Positions 8,951-19,758 of a stretch of DNA of 64,000 bases are shown here, in pieces. The notes below the pieces were generated by a model that did not search any database, was not told where the DNA came from, and was given only the letters and a program-made list of their open reading frames with translations. Where the stretch lies: assembly GCF_027213785.1 (NCBI RefSeq), contig NZ_JAPWGO010000013.1:37306-101305 (forward strand), written 5' to 3'. Every line of letters begins with the position of its first letter. The stretch's first letter is position 1. This DNA comes from Limimaricola sp. G21655-S1. GTDB lineage: Bacteria > Pseudomonadota > Alphaproteobacteria > Rhodobacterales > Rhodobacteraceae. The translations under genes were made by a program, and so were the position numbers.

Positions 8951-11900
8951 ATGACGATGCAGATGTCGCTCGACGACAAGTATACGGCGGAGACAGGTCA
9001 TGTCTTCCTGACCGGAATTCAGGCGCTGGTGCGCCTGCCGATGACCCAGATGCGGCGCGACCGCGCTGCCGGGCTCAATACCGGCACGTTCATCTCGGGA
9101 TATCGCGGCTCGCCGCTGGGCGGCTACGACCAGCAGCTGATGGCCGCGCGCAAGCATCTCGACCCGCTCGACATCGCCTTCCAGCCGGGGGTCAACGAGG
9201 ATCTCGCCGCCACCGCCGTCTGGGGCAGCCAGCAGCTTGGCCTGTCCGAAGGCGCGAAGAAGGACGGTCTTCTGGGCCTGTGGTACGGCAAGGGGCCGGG
9301 CGTCGACCGCTCGGGTGACGTGCTCAAGCACGCCAACGCGGCAGGCACCTCGGCGCATGGCGGGGTGCTGGCCTTCGCTGGCGACGACCACACCTGCAAG
9401 TCGTCCTCGATCCCGCACCAGTCGGACCACGCCTTCATCTCGGCACTGATGCCGATGCTGTATCCCAGCTCCGTGCACGAGTTTCTCGAGCTGGGCCTCC
9501 TTGGCATCGCCATGTCACGCTATTCGGGCTGCTGGGTCGGCTACAAGGTAATCTCCGAAACGGTCGAGACCTCGACCGTCGTTGATCTCGCACAGGAGCG
9601 TCGGCAGTTCCTGCTGCCCACCGATTTCGAGATGCCCAAAGGCGGGCTCAACCTGCGCTGGCCCGATCCGCCGCTGCTGCAGGACGAGCGGCTGCAGGAG
9701 TACAAGGGCTTCGCGGCGCTGGCCTTCGCCCGCGCCAACCGCGTCGACCAGGTGACGATCGACACGCCGAACGCCCGTTTCGGCATCGTCGCCTCGGGCA
9801 AGGCCTACGAGGACGTGCGGCAGGCGCTGGCCGAGATGGGGCTCGGGCCGGAGGAGTGGAAGGCGATCGGCCTGCGCCTCTACAAGGTGCGCATGCCCTG
9901 GCCGCTGGAGCCCGAGGGCATCCGCCACTTCTCCGAGGGGCTCGACGAGGTGCTGATCGTCGAGGAGCGCCGCGAGATCATCGAGAACCAGATCAAGCAG
10001 CAGCTCTTCAACTGGCGCGCCGACGTGCGGCCGCGGATCATCGGCAAGCATGACGAGAAGGACCGCCCCTTCCTGTCGCTTTCCCAAGGTCTCACCGTCG
10101 GCTCCGTCGGCCGCGCCATCGCCGACCGGCTGCTGCACATCGACCTGCCCGAAGGCTTGCACGACCGGATCGAGGCCGAGCTGCGCCGTCTTGAAGCGGG
10201 TCATGCCCGGGGACAGGCGCATGAGGCGCCGATCACCCGGCTGCCGCATTACTGCCCCGGCTGCCCGCACAACACCTCGACCAAGGTGCCGGAAGGGTCC
10301 AAGGCGATGGCGGGGATCGGCTGCCACTACATGGTGCAGTGGATGGACCGGAACACCGAGACCTTCACCCATATGGGCGCCGAGGGCGTGCCATGGACCT
10401 CGATCGGCCGGTTCACCGAGGAAAAGCATCGCTTCGTGAACCTAGGCGACGGCACCTTCTTTCATTCCGGCCATCTCGCGATCCGCCAATCGGTCGCGGC
10501 GAAGGCCAACATCACCTACAAGATCCTCTACAACGACGCCGTTGCGATGACCGGCGGCCAGAAGGTCGACGGCCCGCTCTCGCCCGAGCAGGTGACGCAT
10601 CAGGTGCACCACGAGAACGTGGCGAAGATCGTCCTGCTCTCGGATCATCCCGAGAATTACGACCGCGTCGATCTCGCGCCCGGCACCGAGATCCGCCATC
10701 GCGACGATGTCGACGCGGTGATGCGCGAGCTGCGCGAGATCGAGGGCGTGACCGTCATGGTCTATGTCCAGACCTGCGCCGCCGAGCTGCGCCGCCGCCG
10801 CAAGCGGGGCAAGGCCGAGGACCCCGACATGCGCGTGCATATCGACCCGGCGGTCTGCGAAGGGTGCGGCGATTGCTCGGTGCAGTCGAACTGCATCGCA
10901 GTCGAGCCTCTGGAGACCGAGCTGGGCCGCAAGCGCCAGATCAACCAATCGGCCTGCAACAAGGACTTTTCCTGCCTCAAGGGCTTCTGTCCCTCCTTCG
11001 TGACGCTGCGCGGTGCCAAGCCGCACAAGCGCCCGGCCGCCGAAGGCCCCGACGTCTCAGGCTTGCCCGAGCCGGCGCTGCCCGAGATCACCCGGCCGTG
11101 GAACATCGCCGTTACGGGCGTCGGCGGCACCGGCGTTCTGACCATCGGCGCGCTTCTTGGCGTCGCAGCGCATATGGAGGGTCTGTCGCCGATGATCCTC
11201 GACATGGCCGGTCTCGCGCAGAAGGGCGGCGCGGTGCTGAGCCATATCCGCATCTCGACGCATGAGCGGCCCGCGACGGCGCCGCGCATCGCCACCGGGA
11301 CCGCAGACCTGCTGCTGGCCGCCGACAGCGTCGTGGCGGCCTCGAAGGACGGCGTCACCCTGTGCGACGCGAGCCGCACCCATGCGGTGATGAGCACCAA
11401 GCTCTCGCCCACTTCGGACTTCGTGCGTCAGCGCGATTTCGACTTCCGCTCGGCGGGCGTCATGCGGGCGGTGGAAAAGACGGTGCGCTCGTCGGAGCAT
11501 TTCCACGATTTCGCCCATGTCGCGCGCGAGCTTTGCGGCGACGAGATCGCGGTGAACATCATGATGCTGGGCTATGCCTGGCAGCAGGGCTTCATCCCGG
11601 TGGGCCGCGAGGCGATCGCCGAGGCCGTACGTCTCAACGGTGTGGCGGTGCAGTCGAATCTCGACGCCTTCGACTGGGGCCGCGTGATGGCGGCAGAGCC
11701 CGAGCGGGTGATCCGCGAGATGGGCGAAACCGACGAGCCGCCGCATCTGCCGCAGGCGCAGATGACGCTCGACCAGCTCGTGGCGCACCGCACCGGTCAC
11801 CTGACCGCCTACCAGGATGCAAAGCTCGCCCGGCGCTACACCGATCGGGTGGCGCGGGTCCGTGCGGCGGTGGAAGGCCACGCGCAGGCGGAGAAGATCA

Positions 11901-12418
11901 CCCGCGCGGTCGCGCAGAACTATGCCAAGCTCCTGTCCTACAAGGACGAATACGAGGTGGCGCGGCTGTTCACGCGGCCCGAGTTCGCGGAGAACCTCAA
12001 GAAGCAGTTCGACGGCGACTACAGGATCGCCTTCAACCTCGCACCGCCGGGACTGCCGGGCACGGATGCCGAAGGCCGCCCGAAGAAGCGCGAGTTCGGC
12101 CCCTGGATTCTCAAGGCCTTCGGCCTGCTGGCGCAGGGCAAACGGCTGCGCGGCACCGCCTTCGACGTCTTTGGCCGCACCGAGGAGCGCAAGCGCGAGC
12201 GGGCACTGATCGACGCCTTTGAGGCGGACATGGACCTCGCGCTGGAGCGGCTGGGACAAGGGCACGACGCCGAGATCCTCAAGCTCTTGGAACTGCCCGA
12301 CCAGATCCGTGGCTTCGGGCCGGTGAAGCTGGCGGCGATGGAGCAGGCGGCGCCGATCCGCGACGCGCTCCGCGCCGCGATCAAGAACGACACGCCGCAC
12401 CAGGTGGCGGCGGAATAG
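8951..12418 (+). CDS. Indolepyruvate ferredoxin oxidoreductase family protein (single-chain 2-oxoacid oxidoreductase)
   Basis: This 1155-residue protein fuses all modules of a thiamine-dependent 2-oxoacid:ferredoxin oxidoreductase. The N-terminal part has [18 protein letters not shown] thiamine-diphosphate domain near 430-560 has [12 protein letters not shown] and [11 protein letters not shown] cysteine cluster near 635-680 ([13 protein letters not shown] and [12 protein letters not shown]) should bind an iron-sulfur cluster. The C-terminal gamma-type domain starts with [15 protein letters not shown] near 720. The family decarboxylates aryl or branched 2-oxoacids to acyl-CoA and reduces ferredoxin. 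It ends 10 bases before isovaleryl-CoA dehydrogenase, suggesting it makes isovaleryl-CoA from 2-oxoisocaproate; that substrate is inferred. GGGGAGGGG precedes the ATG. Confidence 0.92.
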   Translation: MTMQMSLDDKYTAETGHVFLTGIQALVRLPMTQMRRDRAAGLNTGTFISGYRGSPLGGYDQQLMAARKHLDPLDIAFQPGVNEDLAATAVWGSQQLGLSEGAKKDGLLGLWYGKGPGVDRSGDVLKHANAAGTSAHGGVLAFAGDDHTCKSSSIPHQSDHAFISALMPMLYPSSVHEFLELGLLGIAMSRYSGCWVGYKVISETVETSTVVDLAQERRQFLLPTDFEMPKGGLNLRWPDPPLLQDERLQEYKGFAALAFARANRVDQVTIDTPNARFGIVASGKAYEDVRQALAEMGLGPEEWKAIGLRLYKVRMPWPLEPEGIRHFSEGLDEVLIVEERREIIENQIKQQLFNWRADVRPRIIGKHDEKDRPFLSLSQGLTVGSVGRAIADRLLHIDLPEGLHDRIEAELRRLEAGHARGQAHEAPITRLPHYCPGCPHNTSTKVPEGSKAMAGIGCHYMVQWMDRNTETFTHMGAEGVPWTSIGRFTEEKHRFVNLGDGTFFHSGHLAIRQSVAAKANITYKILYNDAVAMTGGQKVDGPLSPEQVTHQVHHENVAKIVLLSDHPENYDRVDLAPGTEIRHRDDVDAVMRELREIEGVTVMVYVQTCAAELRRRRKRGKAEDPDMRVHIDPAVCEGCGDCSVQSNCIAVEPLETELGRKRQINQSACNKDFSCLKGFCPSFVTLRGAKPHKRPAAEGPDVSGLPEPALPEITRPWNIAVTGVGGTGVLTIGALLGVAAHMEGLSPMILDMAGLAQKGGAVLSHIRISTHERPATAPRIATGTADLLLAADSVVAASKDGVTLCDASRTHAVMSTKLSPTSDFVRQRDFDFRSAGVMRAVEKTVRSSEHFHDFAHVARELCGDEIAVNIMMLGYAWQQGFIPVGREAIAEAVRLNGVAVQSNLDAFDWGRVMAAEPERVIREMGETDEPPHLPQAQMTLDQLVAHRTGHLTAYQDAKLARRYTDRVARVRAAVEGHAQAEKITRAVAQNYAKLLSYKDEYEVARLFTRPEFAENLKKQFDGDYRIAFNLAPPGLPGTDAEGRPKKREFGPWILKAFGLLAQGKRLRGTAFDVFGRTEERKRERALIDAFEADMDLALERLGQGHDAEILKLLELPDQIRGFGPVKLAAMEQAAPIRDALRAAIKNDTPHQVAAE

Positions 12419-12428
12419 GGAGAGTGCG

Positions 12429-13591
12429 ATGTTCGATCACGCGATGAAGTTCGATCTGGGCGAGGATGGCGAGGCGCTGCGCGAGACGGTGCATCGCTGG
12501 GCGCAGGAGCGGCTGAAGCCGCGCGCCGCCGAGATCGACAAGTCCAACCTGTTCCCCGCCGACCTCTGGCGCGAGATGGGCGATCTGGGCCTTCTGGGCA
12601 TCACCGTGCCCGAGCAGTATGGCGGCGCCGGCATGGGCTATCTCGCTCATGTCATCGCGGTCGAGGAGATCGCGAGGGCCTCGGCCAGCGTGGCGCTCAG
12701 CTACGGCGCGCATTCGAACCTCTGCGTCAACCAGATCGTGCTCAACGGCAACGATGCGCAGAAGGCGAAATACCTGCCCAAGCTGGTGTCGGGCGAACAT
12801 GTCGGCGCGCTGGCGATGTCCGAGGCGGGGGCGGGCTCCGACGTGGTGTCGATGAGCCTGCGCGCCGATCGCATCGATGGCGGCTATCGGCTCAACGGCA
12901 CCAAGTACTGGATCACCAATGGCCCCGACGCCGAAACGCTGGTGGTCTATGCCAAGACCGACCCGGAGGCCGGTTCCAAGGGGATCACCGCCTTCATCAT
13001 CGAGCGCGGCATGGCGGGCTTCTCGACCTCCGAGCATTTCGACAAGCTCGGCATGCGCGGCTCGAACACCGCCGAGCTAGTGTTCGAGAATGTCGAGGTG
13101 CCCGAGGAGAACGTGCTGGGCCAGGTCGGCGGCGGCGTGAAGGTGCTGATGTCGGGGCTCGACTACGAGCGCGTGGTTCTGTCGGGCATCGGCACCGGCA
13201 TCATGGCGGCCTGCCTCGACGAAATCATGCCCTACCTCGCCGAGCGCAAGCAGTTCGGCAGGCCGATCGGGGATTTCCAGCTGATGCAGGGCAAGGTGGC
13301 GGACATCTACACCAAGCTCGGCTCGGCGCGGGCCTATGTCTATGCCGTGGCACGGGGCTGCGACGCGGGCCGGGTCACCCGGGCCGATGCCGCCGCCTGC
13401 GTGCTCTACGCTTCCGAGGAGGCGATGGTGGTCGCGCATCAGGCGGTGCAGGCGATGGGTGGCACCGGCTTCATGAACGAAAGCGCGGTGAGCCGGATTT
13501 TCCGCGACGCCAAGCTGATGGAGATCGGCGCGGGCACCTCCGAGATCCGCCGCATGCTGATCGGGCGCGAGCTGATGGCCAAGGTGCGCTG

Positions 13592-13592
<1 letters not shown>
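12429..13592 (+). CDS. ivd: Isovaleryl-CoA dehydrogenase
   Basis: This 387-residue flavoenzyme has the normal acyl-CoA dehydrogenase length and fold motifs ([14 protein letters not shown] and [17 protein letters not shown] for FAD). The catalytic base identifies the subgroup. The Glu lies in the helix-G segment [11 protein letters not shown] (about residue 244), as in isovaleryl-CoA dehydrogenase, while the position used by other family members reads GAGTSEIRR with Gly instead of Glu. It oxidises isovaleryl-CoA to 3-methylcrotonyl-CoA, passing electrons to ETF. It is followed at once by the carboxylase that takes its product, sharing one base of stop and start (TGATG). Confidence 0.95.
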
Positions 13593-15199
<1,607 letters not shown>

Positions 15200-15206
15200 G
15201 GCGGGC

Positions 15207-15617
15207 ATGGTGACGATGGATGAGCTGAAGGCCCGGTACCCGGATCTCGAAAGCTTCCGCTTCGGGGACGGGCCGAAATTATGCGACGAGCTGATCGCAC
15301 TGGTCCGCTCGGGCAAAAAGACCGCGACCTGCGGCGCGCTGCGCGACTTCGAGGCGGGCGAGCCGATGCCGAAGGTCGGCCGCTGCGACGTTGCGCTGAA
15401 CTGGGATGGCAGGCCGGCGCTGATGATCGAGACGGTGGAGGTCACGCAGCGGCGCTTTTGCGATGTCGATGCCGATTTCGCTCTGGCTGAGGGCGAGAAC
15501 GAGACGCTGGAAGACTGGCAGGCGGATCACCGTCGCTACTTCGAGCGCAACGGGGGCTGGGACCCGGAGATGGTGCTGGTCTGCGAGAGATTCCGGCTGG
15601 TGGAGGATTTCGCCTGA
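15207..15617 (+). CDS. ASCH domain protein (YhfF-like, predicted RNA binding)
   Basis: This 136-residue protein matches the COG4405-type ASCH family, a PUA-like fold. SGKKTATCGALRDFEAGEPM is the characteristic GxKTAT segment, and the C-terminus has HRRYFERNGGWDPEMVLVCE. ASCH proteins are thought to bind RNA or modified nucleosides, but the cellular role of this group is unknown. It is embedded in the leucine operon, 7 bases after mccB and overlapping mccA by one base, so it must be made together with the carboxylase subunits. No link to leucine breakdown is known from its fold. Confidence 0.82.
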   Translation: MVTMDELKARYPDLESFRFGDGPKLCDELIALVRSGKKTATCGALRDFEAGEPMPKVGRCDVALNWDGRPALMIETVEVTQRRFCDVDADFALAEGENETLEDWQADHRRYFERNGGWDPEMVLVCERFRLVEDFA

Positions 15618-17605
15618 TGTTCGACAAGATCCTGATCGCGAACCGGGGCGAGATCGCCGCGCGCGTCATCAACACCGCCCGCCGGATGGGGCTCAAGACC
15701 GTCGCCGTGCATTCCGATGCCGATGCCGAGGCGGTGCATGTCAGGCTCGCCGACGAGGCGGTGCGGATCGGTTCGGCACCTGTGGGCGAGAGCTATCTCA
15801 GGGCAGAGGCCATCATCGACGCCGCGAAGCGGACCGGCGCGGGGGCGATCCATCCGGGCTACGGCTTCCTGTCCGAGAACCCCGATTTCGTCGAGGCGGT
15901 CGAGGCGGCCGGTCTGGTCTTCGTCGGCCCGCCCGCCAGCGCGATCCGCGCCATGGGCCTCAAGGACGCCGCGAAGGCGCGGATGGAAGAGGCCGGCGTG
16001 CCGGTGGTGCCGGGTTATCACGGCGAGGGGCAGGACGGGTCGATGCTGGCCCAAGAGGCCCTACGCATCGGCTACCCGGTGCTGATCAAGGCGCGCGCCG
16101 GCGGCGGCGGCAAGGGCATGCGGCTCGTCGAGCGCGCCGAGGATTTCGCCGACGCGCTGGAAGGTGCGCAGGCCGAGGGCAAGGCCAGCTTCGGCGACGC
16201 CGCCGTGCTGGTCGAGAAATACGTGACCTCGCCGCGCCACGTCGAGATCCAGGTCTTCGCCGACAGCCATGGCAATGTCGTGCATCTGTTCGAGCGCGAC
16301 TGTTCGCTGCAACGCCGCCATCAGAAGGTGATAGAGGAAGCGCCCGCACCGGGCATGCCCGAGCATGTCCGCGCCGCGATGGGGGCGGCGGCGGTCGAGG
16401 CGGCACGCGCCATCGGTTACGTGGGCGCGGGCACGATCGAGTTCATCGCCGACGGCTCCGAGGGGCTGCGCGAGGACGGGTTCTGGTTCATGGAGATGAA
16501 CACGCGGCTTCAGGTCGAGCATCCGGTGACCGAGGCGATCACCGGGCTCGACCTCGTCGAGTGGCAGATCCGGGTGGCGCGGGGCGAGACCCTGCCGTTG
16601 ACGCAGGACGAGCTTCGGATCGATGGCCACGCGGTCGAGGCGCGGCTTTATGCCGAGGACGCCGAACGCGGCTTCCTTCCCGCCACCGGGCGGCTGGAGC
16701 GGCTGCGTTTTCCCGAGGCCGCGCGCTTCGAGCGCGGCGCGCTGCGGGTGGATGCCGGCGTGACCGAAGGCGACGCAATCACCCCGCATTACGACCCGAT
16801 GATCGCCAAGGTCATCGCCCATGGCGCGACGCGGGCCGAGGCACTGTCACGGCTCGTGGCGGCGCTCGAAGCCACGCAGGTCGGCGGAACGGTGACCAAT
16901 CTCGGTTTCCTCGCGCGGCTGTTGCGCCACGAGGGTTTCGCGGCCGGGGAGGTCGATACCGGTCTGATCGGTCGCGATCTCGACGCGCTGACCGCCAAGA
17001 CGGAAATGCCGGAGCATGTGCCGGTGCTGGCAGCACTTGCCGCCGCCGGGCTCGACCATCCGCCCGAAGGCAACGGACCGTGGGGCCGGCTCCGGGGCTT
17101 CCGGCACTGGGGCGCCTCAGAGGTGCATGTCGTGCTGGAGCATGAGGGCGAGCCGCTGGAGGTGGCGCTCAGGCGCGACGGCCCAGGGCATTGGCATCGG
17201 GCGGGCACGCAGATCGGCGTTTCACGTGACACGCGCGGGTTGGAAGTGACCGTGTCGGGACGGCGCTTCCGTGCCGAGGCGGTACGGCACGGCAATCGCG
17301 TCACGGTCTGGGATGCGGGCCGGGCCTTTACCTTTGCCATTCCCGATCCGCTCGCCGCGGCGGACGCGGCAGGAACCGGGGGCGATGCCATCGCGGCACC
17401 GATGCCGGGGCTGGTGAAGCGGATGCGCGCCGAGGCCGGGCAGGCGGTGGAAAAGGGCCAGCCACTGGCCGTTCTGGAGGCGATGAAGATGGAGCACACG
17501 CTCACCGCGCCGCGCGACGGCGTGGTGGCCGAGGTGCTCGCACGCGAGGGATCGCAGGTATCGGATGGTGACCTGCTGCTGACGCTGGAGCCGCAGGATG
17601 AGTGA
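15617..17605 (+). CDS. mccA: Methylcrotonyl-CoA carboxylase, biotin carboxylase/carrier (alpha) subunit
   Basis: This 662-residue protein carries the biotin carboxylase domain in its first 450 residues: FDKILIANRGEIAARVI at the start, the ATP-grasp glycine-rich KARAGGGGKGMRLV near 158, and EMNTRLQVEHPVTE near 293. A biotin carrier domain lies at the C-terminus, with the biotinylated Lys in LEAMKMEH near 624. The intervening part is typical of acyl-CoA carboxylases. It carboxylates biotin with ATP and bicarbonate for the beta subunit. It overlaps the ASCH gene by one base and HMG-CoA lyase by 8 bases. Other acyl-CoA carboxylases look similar, but the operon fixes the identity. Confidence 0.94.
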   Translation: MFDKILIANRGEIAARVINTARRMGLKTVAVHSDADAEAVHVRLADEAVRIGSAPVGESYLRAEAIIDAAKRTGAGAIHPGYGFLSENPDFVEAVEAAGLVFVGPPASAIRAMGLKDAAKARMEEAGVPVVPGYHGEGQDGSMLAQEALRIGYPVLIKARAGGGGKGMRLVERAEDFADALEGAQAEGKASFGDAAVLVEKYVTSPRHVEIQVFADSHGNVVHLFERDCSLQRRHQKVIEEAPAPGMPEHVRAAMGAAAVEAARAIGYVGAGTIEFIADGSEGLREDGFWFMEMNTRLQVEHPVTEAITGLDLVEWQIRVARGETLPLTQDELRIDGHAVEARLYAEDAERGFLPATGRLERLRFPEAARFERGALRVDAGVTEGDAITPHYDPMIAKVIAHGATRAEALSRLVAALEATQVGGTVTNLGFLARLLRHEGFAAGEVDTGLIGRDLDALTAKTEMPEHVPVLAALAAAGLDHPPEGNGPWGRLRGFRHWGASEVHVVLEHEGEPLEVALRRDGPGHWHRAGTQIGVSRDTRGLEVTVSGRRFRAEAVRHGNRVTVWDAGRAFTFAIPDPLAAADAAGTGGDAIAAPMPGLVKRMRAEAGQAVEKGQPLAVLEAMKMEHTLTAPRDGVVAEVLAREGSQVSDGDLLLTLEPQDE

Positions 17606-18449
17606 GCGTGTCGAGATCGTCGAGGTCGGCCCGCGCGACGGGTTGCAGAACGAAGCGCGGATCATCCCCGCCGCCGACAAGATCGCGCTGGTCGACCGGC
17701 TCTCGGCCTGCGGCTTCGCGCGGATCGAGGTGACGAGCTTCGTGAACCCGAAGCGCGTGCCGCAGATGGCGGATGCGGCGGAGGTCCTCGCCGGAATCCG
17801 GCGCGAGCCGGGGATCCGATACGCGGCGCTGACGCCGAACTTGCGCGGCTTCGAGGCGGCGCAAGAGGCGAAGGCCGAGGAGGTCGCGGTTTTCGCCTCC
17901 GCCTCGGAAGGCTTCAGCCAGGCCAATATCGGCTGCTCCATCGCCGAGAGCATGGAGCGCTTCGCGCCGGTCATGGCGGCCGCGCGAGACTCCGGCCTGC
18001 CGGTGCGCGGCTATGTCTCCTGCGTCACCCATTGCCCCTATGACGGCCGGGTTGCGCCCGATGCCGTGGCAGAGGTCGCGGCGCGGCTCATGGATATGGG
18101 GTGCTACGAGATTTCCTTGGGCGAAACCCTGGGCCGGGCGCTGCCGGAGGACACCGCCGCGATGCTCGACGCCGTGCTGGCCCGCCTGCCCGCCGACAAG
18201 CTCGCCGGGCATTTCCATGACACCTCGGGCCGCGCGCTCGACAACGTGGCGGTCTGCCTCGAGCGGGGGCTGCGGGTGTTCGACGCGAGCATCGGCGGCC
18301 TTGGCGGCTGTCCCTTCGCGCCGGGCGCGGCCGGCAATGTCGCGACCGAAGGGCTCGCATTGATGCTGGAGGAGCGCGGCTTCGAGACCGGGCTCGATCG
18401 CAAACGGCTGACCGAGACGGCGGGTTTCGCCAAGGAGCTGCGCGCATGA
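17598..18449 (+). CDS. mvaB: Hydroxymethylglutaryl-CoA lyase
   Basis: This 283-residue TIM-barrel enzyme splits HMG-CoA into acetyl-CoA and acetoacetate, the last step of leucine breakdown. EVGPRDGLQNE at the start provides the catalytic Arg and the first metal ligand Asp. EVTSFVNPKRVPQMAD follows near residue 45. HFHDTSGRAL near 205 supplies the metal-binding histidines, and GGLGGCPFAPGAAGNVATE near 233 contains the active-site loop Cys. Length and motifs are standard. It overlaps both its neighbours (8 bases with mccA, 4 bases with the hydratase), so it is translated as part of the operon. Confidence 0.95.
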   Translation: MSERVEIVEVGPRDGLQNEARIIPAADKIALVDRLSACGFARIEVTSFVNPKRVPQMADAAEVLAGIRREPGIRYAALTPNLRGFEAAQEAKAEEVAVFASASEGFSQANIGCSIAESMERFAPVMAAARDSGLPVRGYVSCVTHCPYDGRVAPDAVAEVAARLMDMGCYEISLGETLGRALPEDTAAMLDAVLARLPADKLAGHFHDTSGRALDNVAVCLERGLRVFDASIGGLGGCPFAPGAAGNVATEGLALMLEERGFETGLDRKRLTETAGFAKELRA

Positions 18450-19222
18450 GTTACGAGACGTTGAAGCTCGACACGGATGATCGCGGCGTTCTGACCGTGA
18501 CGCTGAACGCGCCCGAACGTCGCAACGCGCTTTCGGCGCGGATGATGGACGAGCTGACGGCGCTGGCGCGGGCCGAGGGCGCGCAGGCGCGCGCCGTGGT
18601 GCTGCGGGGCGCGGGCGAGGTGTTCTGCGCCGGCGGCGACCTGACCTGGATGCAGGCGCAGATCCGCGCCGACCGCGAGGGGCGCCGCGCCGAGGCGCGA
18701 CGTCTGGCGGGCATGCTGGACGCGCTCAACACCATGTCCAGCCCGCTGATCGGACGGGTGCATGGTGGCGCCTATGGCGGCGGCGTCGGCATGGCCTGCA
18801 TCTGCGACGTGGTGGTGGCCGAGGAGGGTACGCGCTTTGGCTTCACCGAGACCAAGCTTGGAATCATCCCGGCGACGATCTCGCCCTATGTGCTCGCCCG
18901 GATGGGCGAGGGGCGGGCCCGGCAGGTCTTCATGTCGGCGCGGCTCTTCGGCGCCGAGGAGGCGGTACGGCTCGGCATCGCGACCCGCGCGGTGCCGCTT
19001 GCCGATCTCGACGCGGCCGTCGAGGCCGAGGTCGCGCCCTATCTGAAGATCGCGCGTGGTGCCGCGGCGCGGGCCAAGGCGCTGGCGCGCAGCCTCGGCC
19101 CCCGTATCGATGAGGCCGTCATCGAGGCCACCATCGACCGGCTGGTCGAAGCCTGGGAGAGCCCGGAAGCGGAGGAGGGGATCGCCGCCTTTCTCGAGAA
19201 GCGCCCGGCGCGCTGGTCATGA
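18446..19222 (+). CDS. liuC: Enoyl-CoA hydratase family, probable 3-methylglutaconyl-CoA hydratase
   Basis: This 258-residue crotonase-fold enzyme has the two oxyanion-hole regions VFCAGGDLTWM (about 54-64) and GGAYGGGVGM (about 107-116). The segment ETKLGIIPATISPYV is typical of the methylglutaconyl-CoA hydratases of leucine pathways. It would convert the product of methylcrotonyl-CoA carboxylase into HMG-CoA. Its start overlaps the HMG-CoA lyase stop by ATGA and its stop overlaps the regulator start in the same way. The pathway position is inferred from the operon; the superfamily itself is broad. Confidence 0.88.
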   Translation: MSYETLKLDTDDRGVLTVTLNAPERRNALSARMMDELTALARAEGAQARAVVLRGAGEVFCAGGDLTWMQAQIRADREGRRAEARRLAGMLDALNTMSSPLIGRVHGGAYGGGVGMACICDVVVAEEGTRFGFTETKLGIIPATISPYVLARMGEGRARQVFMSARLFGAEEAVRLGIATRAVPLADLDAAVEAEVAPYLKIARGAAARAKALARSLGPRIDEAVIEATIDRLVEAWESPEAEEGIAAFLEKRPARWS

Positions 19223-19758
19223 GCGCGCGGCCCATTGACGCCGCCATCCCCGGGGCCGAGGATCGCCGCCGGGGATGGGGTGCAATGGGCGAGAGCGGGA
19301 TCACACTGGACGAGACCGACCGTCGGCTGCTGCGACTGTTGCAGGCGGAGCCCGACCTGACCCTGCGCGAGGTCGGCGAACGGCTCGGGCTGTCGCATAC
19401 GCCGTGCTGGCGCAGGCTGACCCGGATGCGCGAGGCCGGGGTGATCGAGGAGCGGCGCCACATCATCGACCCCGTGGCGGCGGGATTCGACATCACGGTG
19501 TTCTGCGCGGTACGGATGAACGGCCACTCGCGCGCGCATCTCGAAGAGTTCGAGGCGGCCGTGGTGCGCATCGCCGAGGTGGTGCAGTGCTACACCGTCT
19601 CGGGCGATCACGACTACCTGCTGCGGGTGCTGGCCCGGTCGATCCGGCATTACGAGAGCACGGTGAAGAACGCTCTGGTGCAGCTGCCGCACGTGCTCTC
19701 GATCTCCACCAGCGTGACGCTTCGCGAGATCAAGAACACCACCGACGTGCCGCTCTAG
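19219..19758 (+). CDS. Lrp/AsnC-family transcriptional regulator of the leucine operon
   Basis: This 179-residue reading carries a winged helix-turn-helix (LDETDRRLLRLLQAEPDLTL, LGLSHTPCWRRLTRMREAGV) and a RAM domain with CYTVSGDHDYLLRVLARSI. It overlaps liuC by 4 bases as the last gene of the operon, so it may autoregulate the pathway. Its ligand is likely leucine or an intermediate, which is inferred. A start at 19285 (MGESG) gives 157 residues, closer to the family norm, and is preceded by GGGGATGGGG; the first 22 residues are polar and poorly family-like. The 3' end overlaps convergent egtB by 4 bases within CTAG, which gives both genes their TAG stop. Confidence 0.85.
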   Translation: MSARPIDAAIPGAEDRRRGWGAMGESGITLDETDRRLLRLLQAEPDLTLREVGERLGLSHTPCWRRLTRMREAGVIEERRHIIDPVAAGFDITVFCAVRMNGHSRAHLEEFEAAVVRIAEVVQCYTVSGDHDYLLRVLARSIRHYESTVKNALVQLPHVLSISTSVTLREIKNTTDVPL

